Shown here: positions 44,823 through 51,805 of the stretch, piece by piece
Layout of the letters: the number at the start of each line of letters is the position of its first letter
Position numbering within the stretch: position 1 is the stretch's first letter
Source of the DNA: Martelella limonii
GTDB lineage: Bacteria; Pseudomonadota; Alphaproteobacteria; Rhizobiales; Rhizobiaceae
Reading direction: 5' to 3'
Assembly: GCF_013344475.1 (NCBI RefSeq)
Contig: NZ_JABUOU010000002.1
Location: 248,001-312,000, forward strand
DNA length: 64,000 nucleotides
Made by a program: the position numbers and the translations under genes
Notes under the pieces: model-generated
Told to the model about the DNA's origin: nothing
The model's input: the letters and a program-made list of their open reading frames with translations, nothing else
Databases searched by the model: none

Positions 44823-45509
44823 ATGGGAACCATGCTGGCCGACGAACTGAAATATGCCGACCTGTCGCTGACCGATCTTGCGGGCGATGGCTCGTTTTCG
44901 GGCTATGCGAGCCTCTTTGGCGAGATCGATCTCGGCAAGGACATGATCGAGCGCGGCGCGTTTTCGCGATCGCTGCAGAAGCGCGGCGCCGGCGGTGTGC
45001 GCATGCTGTTTCAGCATGATCCGTGCGAGCCGATCGGGGCTTGGACGAAGATCCGCGAGGACGGCCGCGGGCTTTATGTCGAGGGCGTGCTGTCGGCCGA
45101 TGTGGCACGGGCCCGCGAGGTGCATGCGCTGATGAAGGCCGGAGGCCTGGATGGGCTTTCGATCGGGTTTCAGACGGTCAGGGCGCGCACCGATGCGAAA
45201 TCCGGCGTGCGCCGGGTGCTGGAGGCGGACCTGTGGGAAATTTCGATCGTCACCTTTCCGATGCTGCCATCGGCGCGGATCGCCAATGTGAAGCAGGCAG
45301 GTGACATGTTTCCGACAATTCGAGAATTCGAGCGATGGCTGACGCGGGATGCCGGCCTCTCCCGAAAGGCGGCGCGCCGGCTTCTGGCCGGCGGCTATGA
45401 GGCGCTGATTGGCAGGCAAGATGCGGCCAGTGGCGCCGGTGGGACGGATGACGAGCGGCTTGTGACGCTGATGCAGCGGGCAAGCGCAATGATGGCGTCC
45501 CGACACTGA
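44823..45509 (+). CDS. GTA prohead protease (HK97 family, g4)
   Basis: 228 residues from ATG 44823 (GAAGGAG upstream; GTG 44817 is too close to that site). GYASLFGEIDLGKDMIERGAFSRSL is the family opening; the catalytic His is in MLFQHDP and Ser in LDGLSIGFQT. It cleaves the capsid protein N-terminal scaffold during maturation. The C-terminal ~65 residues (REFERWLTRDAGLSRKAARRLLAGG) are an additional helical part typical of alphaproteobacterial GTA proteases. Confidence 0.92.
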   Translation: MGTMLADELKYADLSLTDLAGDGSFSGYASLFGEIDLGKDMIERGAFSRSLQKRGAGGVRMLFQHDPCEPIGAWTKIREDGRGLYVEGVLSADVARAREVHALMKAGGLDGLSIGFQTVRARTDAKSGVRRVLEADLWEISIVTFPMLPSARIANVKQAGDMFPTIREFERWLTRDAGLSRKAARRLLAGGYEALIGRQDAASGAGGTDDERLVTLMQRASAMMASRH

Positions 45510-45567
45510 TGAGAGTGCGGCGCCGGAGGGTGCTGCAATAAACGCAATGAACCGAGAGGACACGACC

Positions 45568-46806
45568 GTGACCAGGATTTTGATGAGGACCGCGCCCGAG
45601 ATCAAGAGCGCGACGATCAACCAGGCTTTCGAGGACTTCATGTCGAGCTTCGAAGCCTTCAAGGAAGCCAATGACCGCCGGCTCGGCGAAATCGAGAGCA
45701 AGATGGGCGAGGACGCGGTGACACGCGACAAGGTCGAGCGCATCAACCGGGCGATGGACGCCCAGTCGCGGCTGATCGACGAGATTCAGCTGAAGAAGGC
45801 GCGTCCCTCGCTCGGTCGGGCAAACAGCCTTGCCGCAAGCGAGCACAAGGCAGCGTTTGAAAACTATATCCGCCGTGGCGACGAGCAGGGCCTGAGGGCG
45901 CTGGAAGCGAAGGCGATCTCGACCACGGAAAGCGATGGCGGCTATCTGGTGCCGGATGAAACCGATACCGAGATCGGCCGCCGGCTGACGGCGGTATCGC
46001 CGATCCGCAAGCTTGCGACAGTGCGCCAGGTTTCGGGGGCGGTGCTGAAGAAGCCGTTCATCGCATCGGGCTTCACCGCCGGCTGGGTGGGCGAGATCGC
46101 CGACCGCGACCAGACGGCGACGCCCGACATTTCCGAGCTGTCGTTTCCGACGATGGAACTCTACGCAATGCCGGCTGCAAGCGCGTCGCTTCTGGACGAT
46201 GCTGCGGTTGATGTGGAGAGCTGGATTGCGAGCGAGATCGACATCGCCTTTGCCGAGCAGGAAAGCCACGCCTTCATCAACGGCAACAGCGCGACCATGC
46301 CCAAGGGGTTTCTGAGCTACACCAATGTGGCGGAGAATGCCTGGGAATGGGGCAAGATCGGCTATGTGGCGACCGGCGTCGACGGAGCGTTCAAGCCTGC
46401 CGATCCTTCCGACACGCTGATCGAGACGATCTATTCGCTGAAGGCAGCGCATCGCCAGAATGCGCATTTCGTCATGAACCGCAAGACGCAAGGACTGATC
46501 CGCAAGTTCAAGGACGATGACGGCAATTATCTCTGGCAGCCGCCGGCGGGCCTTGGTCAGTCCGCCTCCCTGATGGGTTTTCCGGTGACCGAAGCCGAGG
46601 ACATGCCGGATATCGGCGTGGATGCAACGTCAATCGCATTCGGCGATTTCGCCGCCGGCTATCTGGTGGTCGACCGTACCGGCGTGCGGGTGCTGCGCGA
46701 TCCCTATTCTGCCAAGCCTTATGTGCTGTTCTACACCACCAAGCGCGTTGGCGGCGGGGTGCAGAACTTCGAGGCGATCAAGCTGATCAAGTTCGGCGAG
46801 GCGTAA
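45568..46806 (+). CDS. GTA major capsid protein (HK97 fold, g5)
   Basis: About 412 residues from GTG 45568 (AGAGGA eight bases upstream); an ATG at 45547 is the alternative. Residues ~20-90 are a coiled-coil scaffold delta domain (FEAFKEANDRRLGEIESKM ... VERINRAMDAQSRLIDEIQ) removed on maturation. The HK97 fold follows: STTESDGGYLVPDETDTEIGRRL, PAASASLLDDAAVDVESWI and FYTTKRVGGGVQNFEAIKLIKF at the end. Confidence 0.95.
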   Translation: MTRILMRTAPEIKSATINQAFEDFMSSFEAFKEANDRRLGEIESKMGEDAVTRDKVERINRAMDAQSRLIDEIQLKKARPSLGRANSLAASEHKAAFENYIRRGDEQGLRALEAKAISTTESDGGYLVPDETDTEIGRRLTAVSPIRKLATVRQVSGAVLKKPFIASGFTAGWVGEIADRDQTATPDISELSFPTMELYAMPAASASLLDDAAVDVESWIASEIDIAFAEQESHAFINGNSATMPKGFLSYTNVAENAWEWGKIGYVATGVDGAFKPADPSDTLIETIYSLKAAHRQNAHFVMNRKTQGLIRKFKDDDGNYLWQPPAGLGQSASLMGFPVTEAEDMPDIGVDATSIAFGDFAAGYLVVDRTGVRVLRDPYSAKPYVLFYTTKRVGGGVQNFEAIKLIKFGEA

Positions 46807-46840
46807 GGGCGGCTGCCTTCGAGGGGCGGGTTTTCTGGCC

Positions 46841-46868
46841 GATCCTGAGGTCAGATCCGAGGATGCCC
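46841..46868. repeat. Remnant single arm of the REP-like family
   Basis: GATCCTGAGGTCAGATCCGAG followed by GATG resembles one degraded arm of the GATCCTCGGGTCAAGCCCGAGGATGAC repeat. No partner arm is visible nearby. Confidence 0.45.
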
Positions 46869-46895
46869 CGAACGCAGAAACGTCTGTGACAAGAC

Positions 46896-46923
46896 AGCCC
46901 CGGCGGTTGCGCCGGGGCTTTTT
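46896..46923 (+). terminator. Intrinsic terminator after the capsid gene
   Basis: AGCCCCGGC (46896-46904) pairs perfectly with GCCGGGGCT (46911-46919), loop GGTTGC, then a five-T run. It stands 22 bases before the connector gene start and separates head from connector/tail genes. Confidence 0.85.
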
Positions 46924-46945
46924 CGTGGCCGAAGGACATTTGACG

Positions 46946-47512
46946 ATGAGCTATGCACTGATAACGCCGCCGGGCGAAGAGCCGGTTAGCCTCGATGAGG
47001 CCAAGATGTTCATGCGCCTCGATGGCAATGAAGAAGATGACGTCGTGACGGCTCTGATCGTTGCTGCCCGCGAATATCTGGAGAGCGTCACCGGGCTCTC
47101 GCTGGTGACGCAGACATGGCGGCTTTATCGCGACAGCTGGCCCCAGAGCGGGATGATTTCGCTGGCGCACGGGCCGGTGCAGGCTGTGACCAAGGTCACG
47201 GCCTATGATGGCGACGGCGAGGCGACCGAGGTGGCGCTTGACGCAGCGCGGCTCGACGGACGGGCGCGTCCGGCGCGGCTTTACCTGCCGGGCATGGGCG
47301 GATGGCGCGCGCGCACCAACGGCATCGAGGTCGACTTTATCGCAGGTTTCGGTGGGGCGGCGGCGGTGCCGGAGGTGGCGAAACAGGCGATCCTCAGACA
47401 TGTGGCCCACATGTTCGTGTTTCGCGGTGCGGTTGGTCCCGATCAGCAGCCGGCAGGAGCGCCTGAAGGCTACGACCGGCTGGTTGCGCCGCTCAAGGCC
47501 TGGAGGCTCTGA
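46946..47512 (+). CDS. GTA head-tail connector protein (g6)
   Basis: 188 residues from ATG 46946 (GAAGGA upstream). The N-terminal helix set is the gp6-like connector pattern: EEPVSLDEAKMFMRLDGNEEDDVVTALIVAAREYLESVTGLSLVTQTWRL, and it ends with VAKQAILRHVAHMFVFRG, typical of phiE125 gp8/HK97 gp6-like adaptors. It bridges portal and stopper. Stop overlaps the next start (ATGA-like). Confidence 0.9.
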   Translation: MSYALITPPGEEPVSLDEAKMFMRLDGNEEDDVVTALIVAAREYLESVTGLSLVTQTWRLYRDSWPQSGMISLAHGPVQAVTKVTAYDGDGEATEVALDAARLDGRARPARLYLPGMGGWRARTNGIEVDFIAGFGGAAAVPEVAKQAILRHVAHMFVFRGAVGPDQQPAGAPEGYDRLVAPLKAWRL

Positions 47513-47841
47513 TGCGGACGTTCGATCCAGGCGCCTTTTCGGCGCGGTTGGAACTGCTGTCGCCGGTGATTGTGCGGGACGGGCAGGGCGGTGCGACGGA
47601 GACGTTTTCAACACGCGACGCGCTCTGGGCGCGGATCGAGCCGGTTTCGATTGCGCTCGACGAGGAAGCCAATGGCGAGGTGTTCCGGCTGACGCATGAA
47701 ATCTGGATCCGAAAACGCGACGATCTAACGCCCGGCATGCGGTTTCGCCGCGGTGCGCGGATGTTCGCGATCAAGGGCTGGCGCGACCCCGACGAGAGCG
47801 GACGCTATCTCGTCTGCCGTTGTGAGGAGGTTGCGCCATGA
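47512..47841 (+). CDS. GTA head closure (stopper) protein (g7)
   Basis: 109 residues, mostly beta. FSARLELLSPVIVRDGQGGATETFSTRDALWARIEPVS and GMRFRRGARMFAIKGWRDPDESGRYLVCRCEE match SPP1 gp16-like head closure proteins. One-base overlap with the connector and four-base overlap with the next gene. Confidence 0.9.
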   Translation: MRTFDPGAFSARLELLSPVIVRDGQGGATETFSTRDALWARIEPVSIALDEEANGEVFRLTHEIWIRKRDDLTPGMRFRRGARMFAIKGWRDPDESGRYLVCRCEEVAP

Positions 47842-48245
47842 GTTCTCAAGAGAACGCGCTCCTGGCCGCTATCCACGCTCTGCTTTCCGGGGATGGCGAA
47901 CTGACGGGTCTGATCGGCCCGAACGCGATTTTCGACCGGCTGCTGCAGCGACCGCAGTTGCCGGCAATCGTTTTCGGCGACTGCGAAACCGTGGATCTCT
48001 CCACGGCGGACGGAAGGCTTTGCGAGCATTTTCTGACGCTCGAAATCTGGTCGGAGGCGCATGGGCGAAAGCTGGCGCAGGACATCGAGGCGCGGGTGAG
48101 GGCGGTGCTCGACGATGCGGCCCCTTCGCTCGACGGCGCTGTTCTGGTGAACCTCGCATATCGCTCGACCAGAGTGAAAAGGGTGGCGCGGACCGGCTAT
48201 TTCCTCGCCGAAATGCGGTTTCGCGCGGTCACCGAACCGGTGTGA
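47838..48245 (+). CDS. GTA tail completion protein (DUF3168, g8)
   Basis: 135 residues. ENALLAAIHALLSGDGELTGLIG and FLTLEIWSEAHGRKLAQDIEARVRAVLDDA match DUF3168, the tail terminator/completion family that caps the tail tube at the head interface. Tight overlaps with neighbours show one operon. Confidence 0.9.
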   Translation: MSSQENALLAAIHALLSGDGELTGLIGPNAIFDRLLQRPQLPAIVFGDCETVDLSTADGRLCEHFLTLEIWSEAHGRKLAQDIEARVRAVLDDAAPSLDGAVLVNLAYRSTRVKRVARTGYFLAEMRFRAVTEPV

Positions 48246-48271
48246 TCTTTTGATTGAAAACGGAGAGTTCC

Positions 48272-48682
48272 ATGACTGCCCAGAAAGGCAAGGACCTGCT
48301 TTTGAAGCTGCATAATGGCAGCGGCTACGAGACTGTCGCGGGCCTGCGCGCGCGCCGCCTCGCCTTTAATGCGGAGACGGTGGATATCACCGATTCCGAA
48401 AGCGCCGGCCGGTGGCGGGAATTGCTCGCCGGGGCGGGTGTCCAGCGCGCGTCGATGTCGGGCTCGGGGATATTCAAGGACCAGGCGTCCGATGAAACGG
48501 TGCGGGCGGCCTTCTTTGCGGGAGCGCTGGTGCAGGCGCAGATCGTGATCCCGGGTTTCGGTATGATCGCCGGTCCGTTCCAGATATCCGCACTCGAGTA
48601 CTCCGGCCAGCACAATGGCGAGGTCCAGTTCGAGATCGCGCTGGAATCCGGCGGCGCGGTGAGCTTCGGGGCGATCGCATGA
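48272..48682 (+). CDS. GTA major tail protein (TP901-1 family, g9)
   Basis: 136 residues from ATG 48272 with GGAGAG upstream (the TTG at 48254 is less likely). KGKDLLLKLHNGSGYETVAGLRARRLAFNAETVDITDSESAGRWRELLAG is the conserved tail-tube opening and GEVQFEIALESGGAVSF the C-terminus. Forms the tail tube rings. Confidence 0.92.
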   Translation: MTAQKGKDLLLKLHNGSGYETVAGLRARRLAFNAETVDITDSESAGRWRELLAGAGVQRASMSGSGIFKDQASDETVRAAFFAGALVQAQIVIPGFGMIAGPFQISALEYSGQHNGEVQFEIALESGGAVSFGAIA

Positions 48683-49029
48683 TGCGGGCGCGCGCGAACC
48701 GGCATCGCGGAGAGGTGGAAGCGGTCTTTGATGGCGAGCGCCGGATCCTCTGCCTGACGCTTGGGGCCCTTGCAGAGCTCGAAACGGCATTTGCCGCCGA
48801 TGGCCTCGGTGATCTCGGCGCTCGGCTTGCTTCTGGCAGGCTGAGGGCGCGCGATCTGATCGCCATCATCGGAGCGGGTCTCAGAGGCGGCGGAAACGCG
48901 ATTGACGACGAGGAGGTTGCAGCGCTGGGGATCGAGGGGGGCATTGCCGCCTATGCCGGCCTCGTCGGCGAGCTTCTGACCGTCACCTTCACCGGAGGGG
49001 AAGCGCCGCGAAAGGCGGACCCTTCGTAG
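48679..49029 (+). CDS. GTA gp10 tail-assembly chaperone family protein
   Basis: 116 residues, four-base overlap with the major tail gene. EVEAVFDGERRILCLTLGALAELETAFAADGLGDLGARLASGRLRARDLIAIIGAGLRGGG matches the GTA gp10 family (Phage_TAC type). It is expected to coat the tape measure during tail assembly. The downstream reading frame (49014-49244) encodes the second chaperone without its own start, so this gene may also yield a C-terminally extended product by -1 frameshifting. Confidence 0.88.
   Translation: MMRARANRHRGEVEAVFDGERRILCLTLGALAELETAFAADGLGDLGARLASGRLRARDLIAIIGAGLRGGGNAIDDEEVAALGIEGGIAAYAGLVGELLTVTFTGGEAPRKADPS
48936..48942 (+). promoter_or_regulatory. Candidate slippery heptamer G-GGG-GGC in gp10
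   Basis: In the gp10 frame the codons read GAG GGG GGC, giving a canonical X-XXY-YYZ -1 slip site. It is downstream of the last -1-frame stop (48903-48905). A second, simpler candidate is A-AAG at 49011-49014 (codons CGA AAG), which would give a cleaner fusion sequence. Confidence 0.35.
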
Positions 49030-49244
49030 CCGCAGCGGCAGAGCCGGCACCTCCCGTCGCCGACCCGTTCCCCTGGCGGGCGGCGATCCATACCGGTCTC
49101 TGCACGCTGCGGCTTTCACCCGAGGTTTTCTGGGCACTGTCGCCGATGGAGTTTGCGGCGATGGCCGGGGCGCTTTCTCCGGCGGAAGCCTATCCGAGCC
49201 GGGCAACGCTCGATGAGCTTTTGATCCGTTTTCCCGACAATTGA
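49014..49244 (+). CDS. GTA small tail-assembly chaperone (rcc01693/TIGR02216 type), likely frameshift product
   Basis: This frame encodes PFPWRAAIHTGLCTLRLSPE then VFWALSPMEFAAMAGAL ... TLDELLIRFPDN, matching the small RcGTA g10.1 family. It is open from 48906 to the stop at 49242-49244 but contains no ATG, GTG or TTG before 49146, by which point most of the conserved domain has passed. It sits at -1 relative to gp10 and overlaps its end. A -1 slip at CGA-AAG (49009-49014) would join 112 residues of gp10 to 76 residues of this frame. Start and mechanism are inferred. Confidence 0.65.
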   Translation, partial: GGPFVAAAAEPAPPVADPFPWRAAIHTGLCTLRLSPEVFWALSPMEFAAMAGALSPAEAYPSRATLDELLIRFPDN

Positions 49245-49253
49245 GAGGGTTTC

Positions 49254-49835
49254 ATGGACATTGAAGAGACAAATCTGGAGCGCGCACGTGAAGGCGCGGG
49301 CGCCCTGCATGATGTGCTGGTCGATCTGGAGACGCAATCCGACAGGTTTTCCCATGCGCTGACGGGTGCGTTGAAGGATGCCACCATCGGCGGAAAGGGC
49401 TTGCAGACCGTTCTTGGCGATTTAGGCCGGCGGTTGAATGACCTGGCGCTGAATGCGGCGCTGAAACCCCTCGAAGGCGTGATCTCCAGCCAGCTCGGCT
49501 CTTTGACGGAAGGGCTGGTGCGCGTCGTTGCGCATGCCAAGGGCGGTGTGCCAGGCCGGGTCACGCCATTCGCCTCGGGCGGGATCGTTTCGACGCCGAC
49601 CTATTTCGGCATGAATGGCGGGCTGGGACTGATGGGCGAAGCGGGAAGCGAGGCGATCCTGCCGCTCAGGCGCGGTCCAGATGGCGCGCTTGGCGTTGCT
49701 GCAGGCGGCGGTGGCGGCGGCGCGCGGATCGTCTTCAACGTGTCCACCCCCGACGCGGAGAGCTTCCGCAAGAGCGAGGGGCAGATATCGGCCATGCTGG
49801 CGCGGACGGTGCGTTCCGGCCAGCGCAATATCTGA
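49254..49835 (+). CDS. GTA short tail tape-measure protein (g11)
   Basis: 193 residues, much shorter than phage tape measures, as usual for GTAs with short-looking measure proteins. Helical N-terminus (RAREGAGALHDVLVDLETQSDRFSHALTGALKDATIGG), then FASGGIVSTPTYFGMNGGLGLMGEAGSEAILPLRRGPDG, the conserved tail-tape C-terminal motif, and a Gly-rich segment. GAGAGGG precedes the start. Confidence 0.92.
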   Translation: MDIEETNLERAREGAGALHDVLVDLETQSDRFSHALTGALKDATIGGKGLQTVLGDLGRRLNDLALNAALKPLEGVISSQLGSLTEGLVRVVAHAKGGVPGRVTPFASGGIVSTPTYFGMNGGLGLMGEAGSEAILPLRRGPDGALGVAAGGGGGGARIVFNVSTPDAESFRKSEGQISAMLARTVRSGQRNI

Positions 49836-49845
49836 GGAGGCGGAG

Positions 49846-50475
49846 ATGAGCGCGAGTTTTCATGAGGTGCGATTTCCGCTCAGGCTTTCGCTGTCCGTCA
49901 GCGGCGGTCCTGTCCGGCGCACCGACATCGTCAACCTTTCCAACGGTCATGAGGCCAGAAACCAGCGCTGGCGCGATTCCCGCCGGTCCTATGACGCGGG
50001 GTCGGCGCTGAGATCGGTCTCCGATCTTTACGAGTTGATGGGCTTCTTCGAGGCGCGCGGCGGGCAGCTCTACGGTTTCCGGTTTCGAGATCCCGTCGAT
50101 TTCAAGTCCTGCGGTCCGCTTTCGCAGCCCGACGCCGGCGACCAGTGGATCGGAACCGGCGACGGTGCGGCGAACCAATTTCAGTTGATCAAGACCTACG
50201 GCGACAGCGCAGCATCTCTCGCCCGCGCGATCACCAAGCCGGTTGCCGAAAGCGTGAAGGTTTCCGTGAACGGGAACGAGGTGAGCGGCTTCTCGGTCGA
50301 CCGCACGACCGGGCTGGTGACGCTTGCGAGCCCTCCGCCAAGCGGGGCGTCGGTGTTTGCCGGCTACGAATTCGACGTGCCGGTGCGGTTTGATATCGAC
50401 CGCATCGACATCAACATGAAGACGTTCAACGCCGGTAGCGTGCCATCGATACCGCTGGTGGAGGTGAAGCCGTGA
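49846..50475 (+). CDS. GTA distal tail protein (TIGR02217/DUF2460, g12)
   Basis: 209 residues from ATG 49846 (GAGG and GGAG upstream). FHEVRFPLRLSLSVSGGPVRRTDIVNLSNGHEARNQRW and MGFFEARGGQLYGFRFRDPVDFKSC are the DUF2460 hallmarks. A distal tail/hub component at the baseplate. Overlaps the next gene start (GTGA). Confidence 0.93.
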   Translation: MSASFHEVRFPLRLSLSVSGGPVRRTDIVNLSNGHEARNQRWRDSRRSYDAGSALRSVSDLYELMGFFEARGGQLYGFRFRDPVDFKSCGPLSQPDAGDQWIGTGDGAANQFQLIKTYGDSAASLARAITKPVAESVKVSVNGNEVSGFSVDRTTGLVTLASPPPSGASVFAGYEFDVPVRFDIDRIDINMKTFNAGSVPSIPLVEVKP

Positions 50476-51362
50476 GGGAAATAGAAACGGGGCTGAAGGC
50501 GCATCTGGAAGGCGACGCAACCACCGTCTGTTCCTGCTGGCGGGTTGTGCTGAAGGATGGGACGGTTTTGGGGTTCACCGAACACGACCACGACCTTGCA
50601 TTCGCCGAGACGACATTTCTGGCAGCGAGCGGTTTTACGGCATCCAATGTCGAGATGGAGGAAGGGCTTGCTGCGAACACGAGCGAGTTGGCGGGTGGCT
50701 TTTCCAGCGGGGCGATCACGGAGGAAGCACTTTCTGCGGGGCGCTATGATGGAGCAAGGGTCGAGGCCTATCTGGTGAACTGGCGTGATCCCTCGCAGCA
50801 CCAGCGCATGCATGTTCACGAAATCGGTGAAGTGACGCGCGAGGGCGGGGGATTTACGGCGGAACTCAGGTCCGTTTCACATCGTCTCTCCCAACCGCAG
50901 GGACGCAGCTTTTCGCGGCGCTGCGATGCCGCGCTTGGCGACCGCCGGTGTGGCGTCGATATGACCGCCGCCGGGCTCACCGCCACCGGGACGATCGCGG
51001 CGGTAAGCAGTAACACCCAGTTGACGGTTTCGTTGAGCGGGGAATTCGCCAGAGGCTTCTTCACCTTCGGCGTTCTCACCTTCGAAACGGGCCCGCTTTC
51101 AGGGCTGAGGGTGGATATCGAAAACAATCACGGGGCCGCTGCGGCGATGAGCATTGAGCTTTGGCTTCCGCTGGAATCCATGCCGGCGCCGGGCGATGCG
51201 ATCAGGCTGACGGCAGGCTGCGACAAGTCCTTTTCCGCCTGCCGGGAGAAATTCGGAAATCATCTCAACTTCCGCGGCTTTCCCCATGTGCCGGGCGCCG
51301 ACTTTGCGTATTCCTACGTGAACGGCGAAAGCGAGCATGACGGACGGGCAATCTACAAATGA
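50472..51362 (+). CDS. GTA baseplate hub protein (DUF2163/TIGR02218, g13)
   Basis: 296 residues from a GTG overlapping the preceding stop. TTVCSCWRVVLKDGTVLGFTEHDHDLAF is the DUF2163 opening, and the C-terminus has conserved Cys: SRRCDAALGDRRCGVD and GCDKSFSACREKFGNHLNFRGFPHVPGADF, known in the RcGTA hub as metal-cluster-binding positions. Part of the tail tip. Confidence 0.93.
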   Translation: MREIETGLKAHLEGDATTVCSCWRVVLKDGTVLGFTEHDHDLAFAETTFLAASGFTASNVEMEEGLAANTSELAGGFSSGAITEEALSAGRYDGARVEAYLVNWRDPSQHQRMHVHEIGEVTREGGGFTAELRSVSHRLSQPQGRSFSRRCDAALGDRRCGVDMTAAGLTATGTIAAVSSNTQLTVSLSGEFARGFFTFGVLTFETGPLSGLRVDIENNHGAAAAMSIELWLPLESMPAPGDAIRLTAGCDKSFSACREKFGNHLNFRGFPHVPGADFAYSYVNGESEHDGRAIYK

Positions 51363-51796
51363 CCGGACCTGGCGAAGACGCGGTCGCAGCCGCGGAGCGC
51401 TGGCTGGGCACGCCCTATCGTCACCAGGCGAGCGAGATGGGCGTCGGCTGCGATTGCCTTGGGCTGATCCGCGGCGTCTGGCAGACGCTTTATGGCAGCG
51501 CCCCTGAGGCACCTTCGCCTTACGCGGCCGATTGGGCGGAACGTTGCGGCGAGGAGCGCCTTCTGGCGGCGGCGCTTCGCTATTGCGGGCCAGCGATCGA
51601 GCCGAGTGCGATGCGGCCCGGCGATATTCTTCTCTTTCGCTGGCGCGCGCAGTTTGCCGCCAAACATGCAGGCATACTGAGCGATGCCGACCATTTCATT
51701 CACGCTTACGAGCAGGCAGGGGTGATCCGCTCCGCTCTTGTACCGGCCTGGCGGCGCAAGATCGCCGGCGTTTTCCGTTTTCCTGACCGAGATTGA
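51359..51796 (+). CDS. GTA NlpC/P60 peptidase (g14)
   Basis: 145 residues. The catalytic Cys is C33 in GVGCDCLGLIRGVW; the His is in AAKHAGILSD with DHFIHAYEQAGVI following. NlpC/P60 peptidases cut peptidoglycan stem peptides; in GTAs this one is thought to open the recipient cell wall during DNA entry. Four-base overlap with the hub gene. Confidence 0.93.
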   Translation: MTGPGEDAVAAAERWLGTPYRHQASEMGVGCDCLGLIRGVWQTLYGSAPEAPSPYAADWAERCGEERLLAAALRYCGPAIEPSAMRPGDILLFRWRAQFAAKHAGILSDADHFIHAYEQAGVIRSALVPAWRRKIAGVFRFPDRD

Positions 51797-51805
51797 GGTT
51801 TCCCG

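Noticed and set aside
43581-45746. 721-codon minus-strand frame opposite portal, protease and capsid genes
   Set aside because: Antisense shadow; the plus-strand genes have clear HK97-family signatures.
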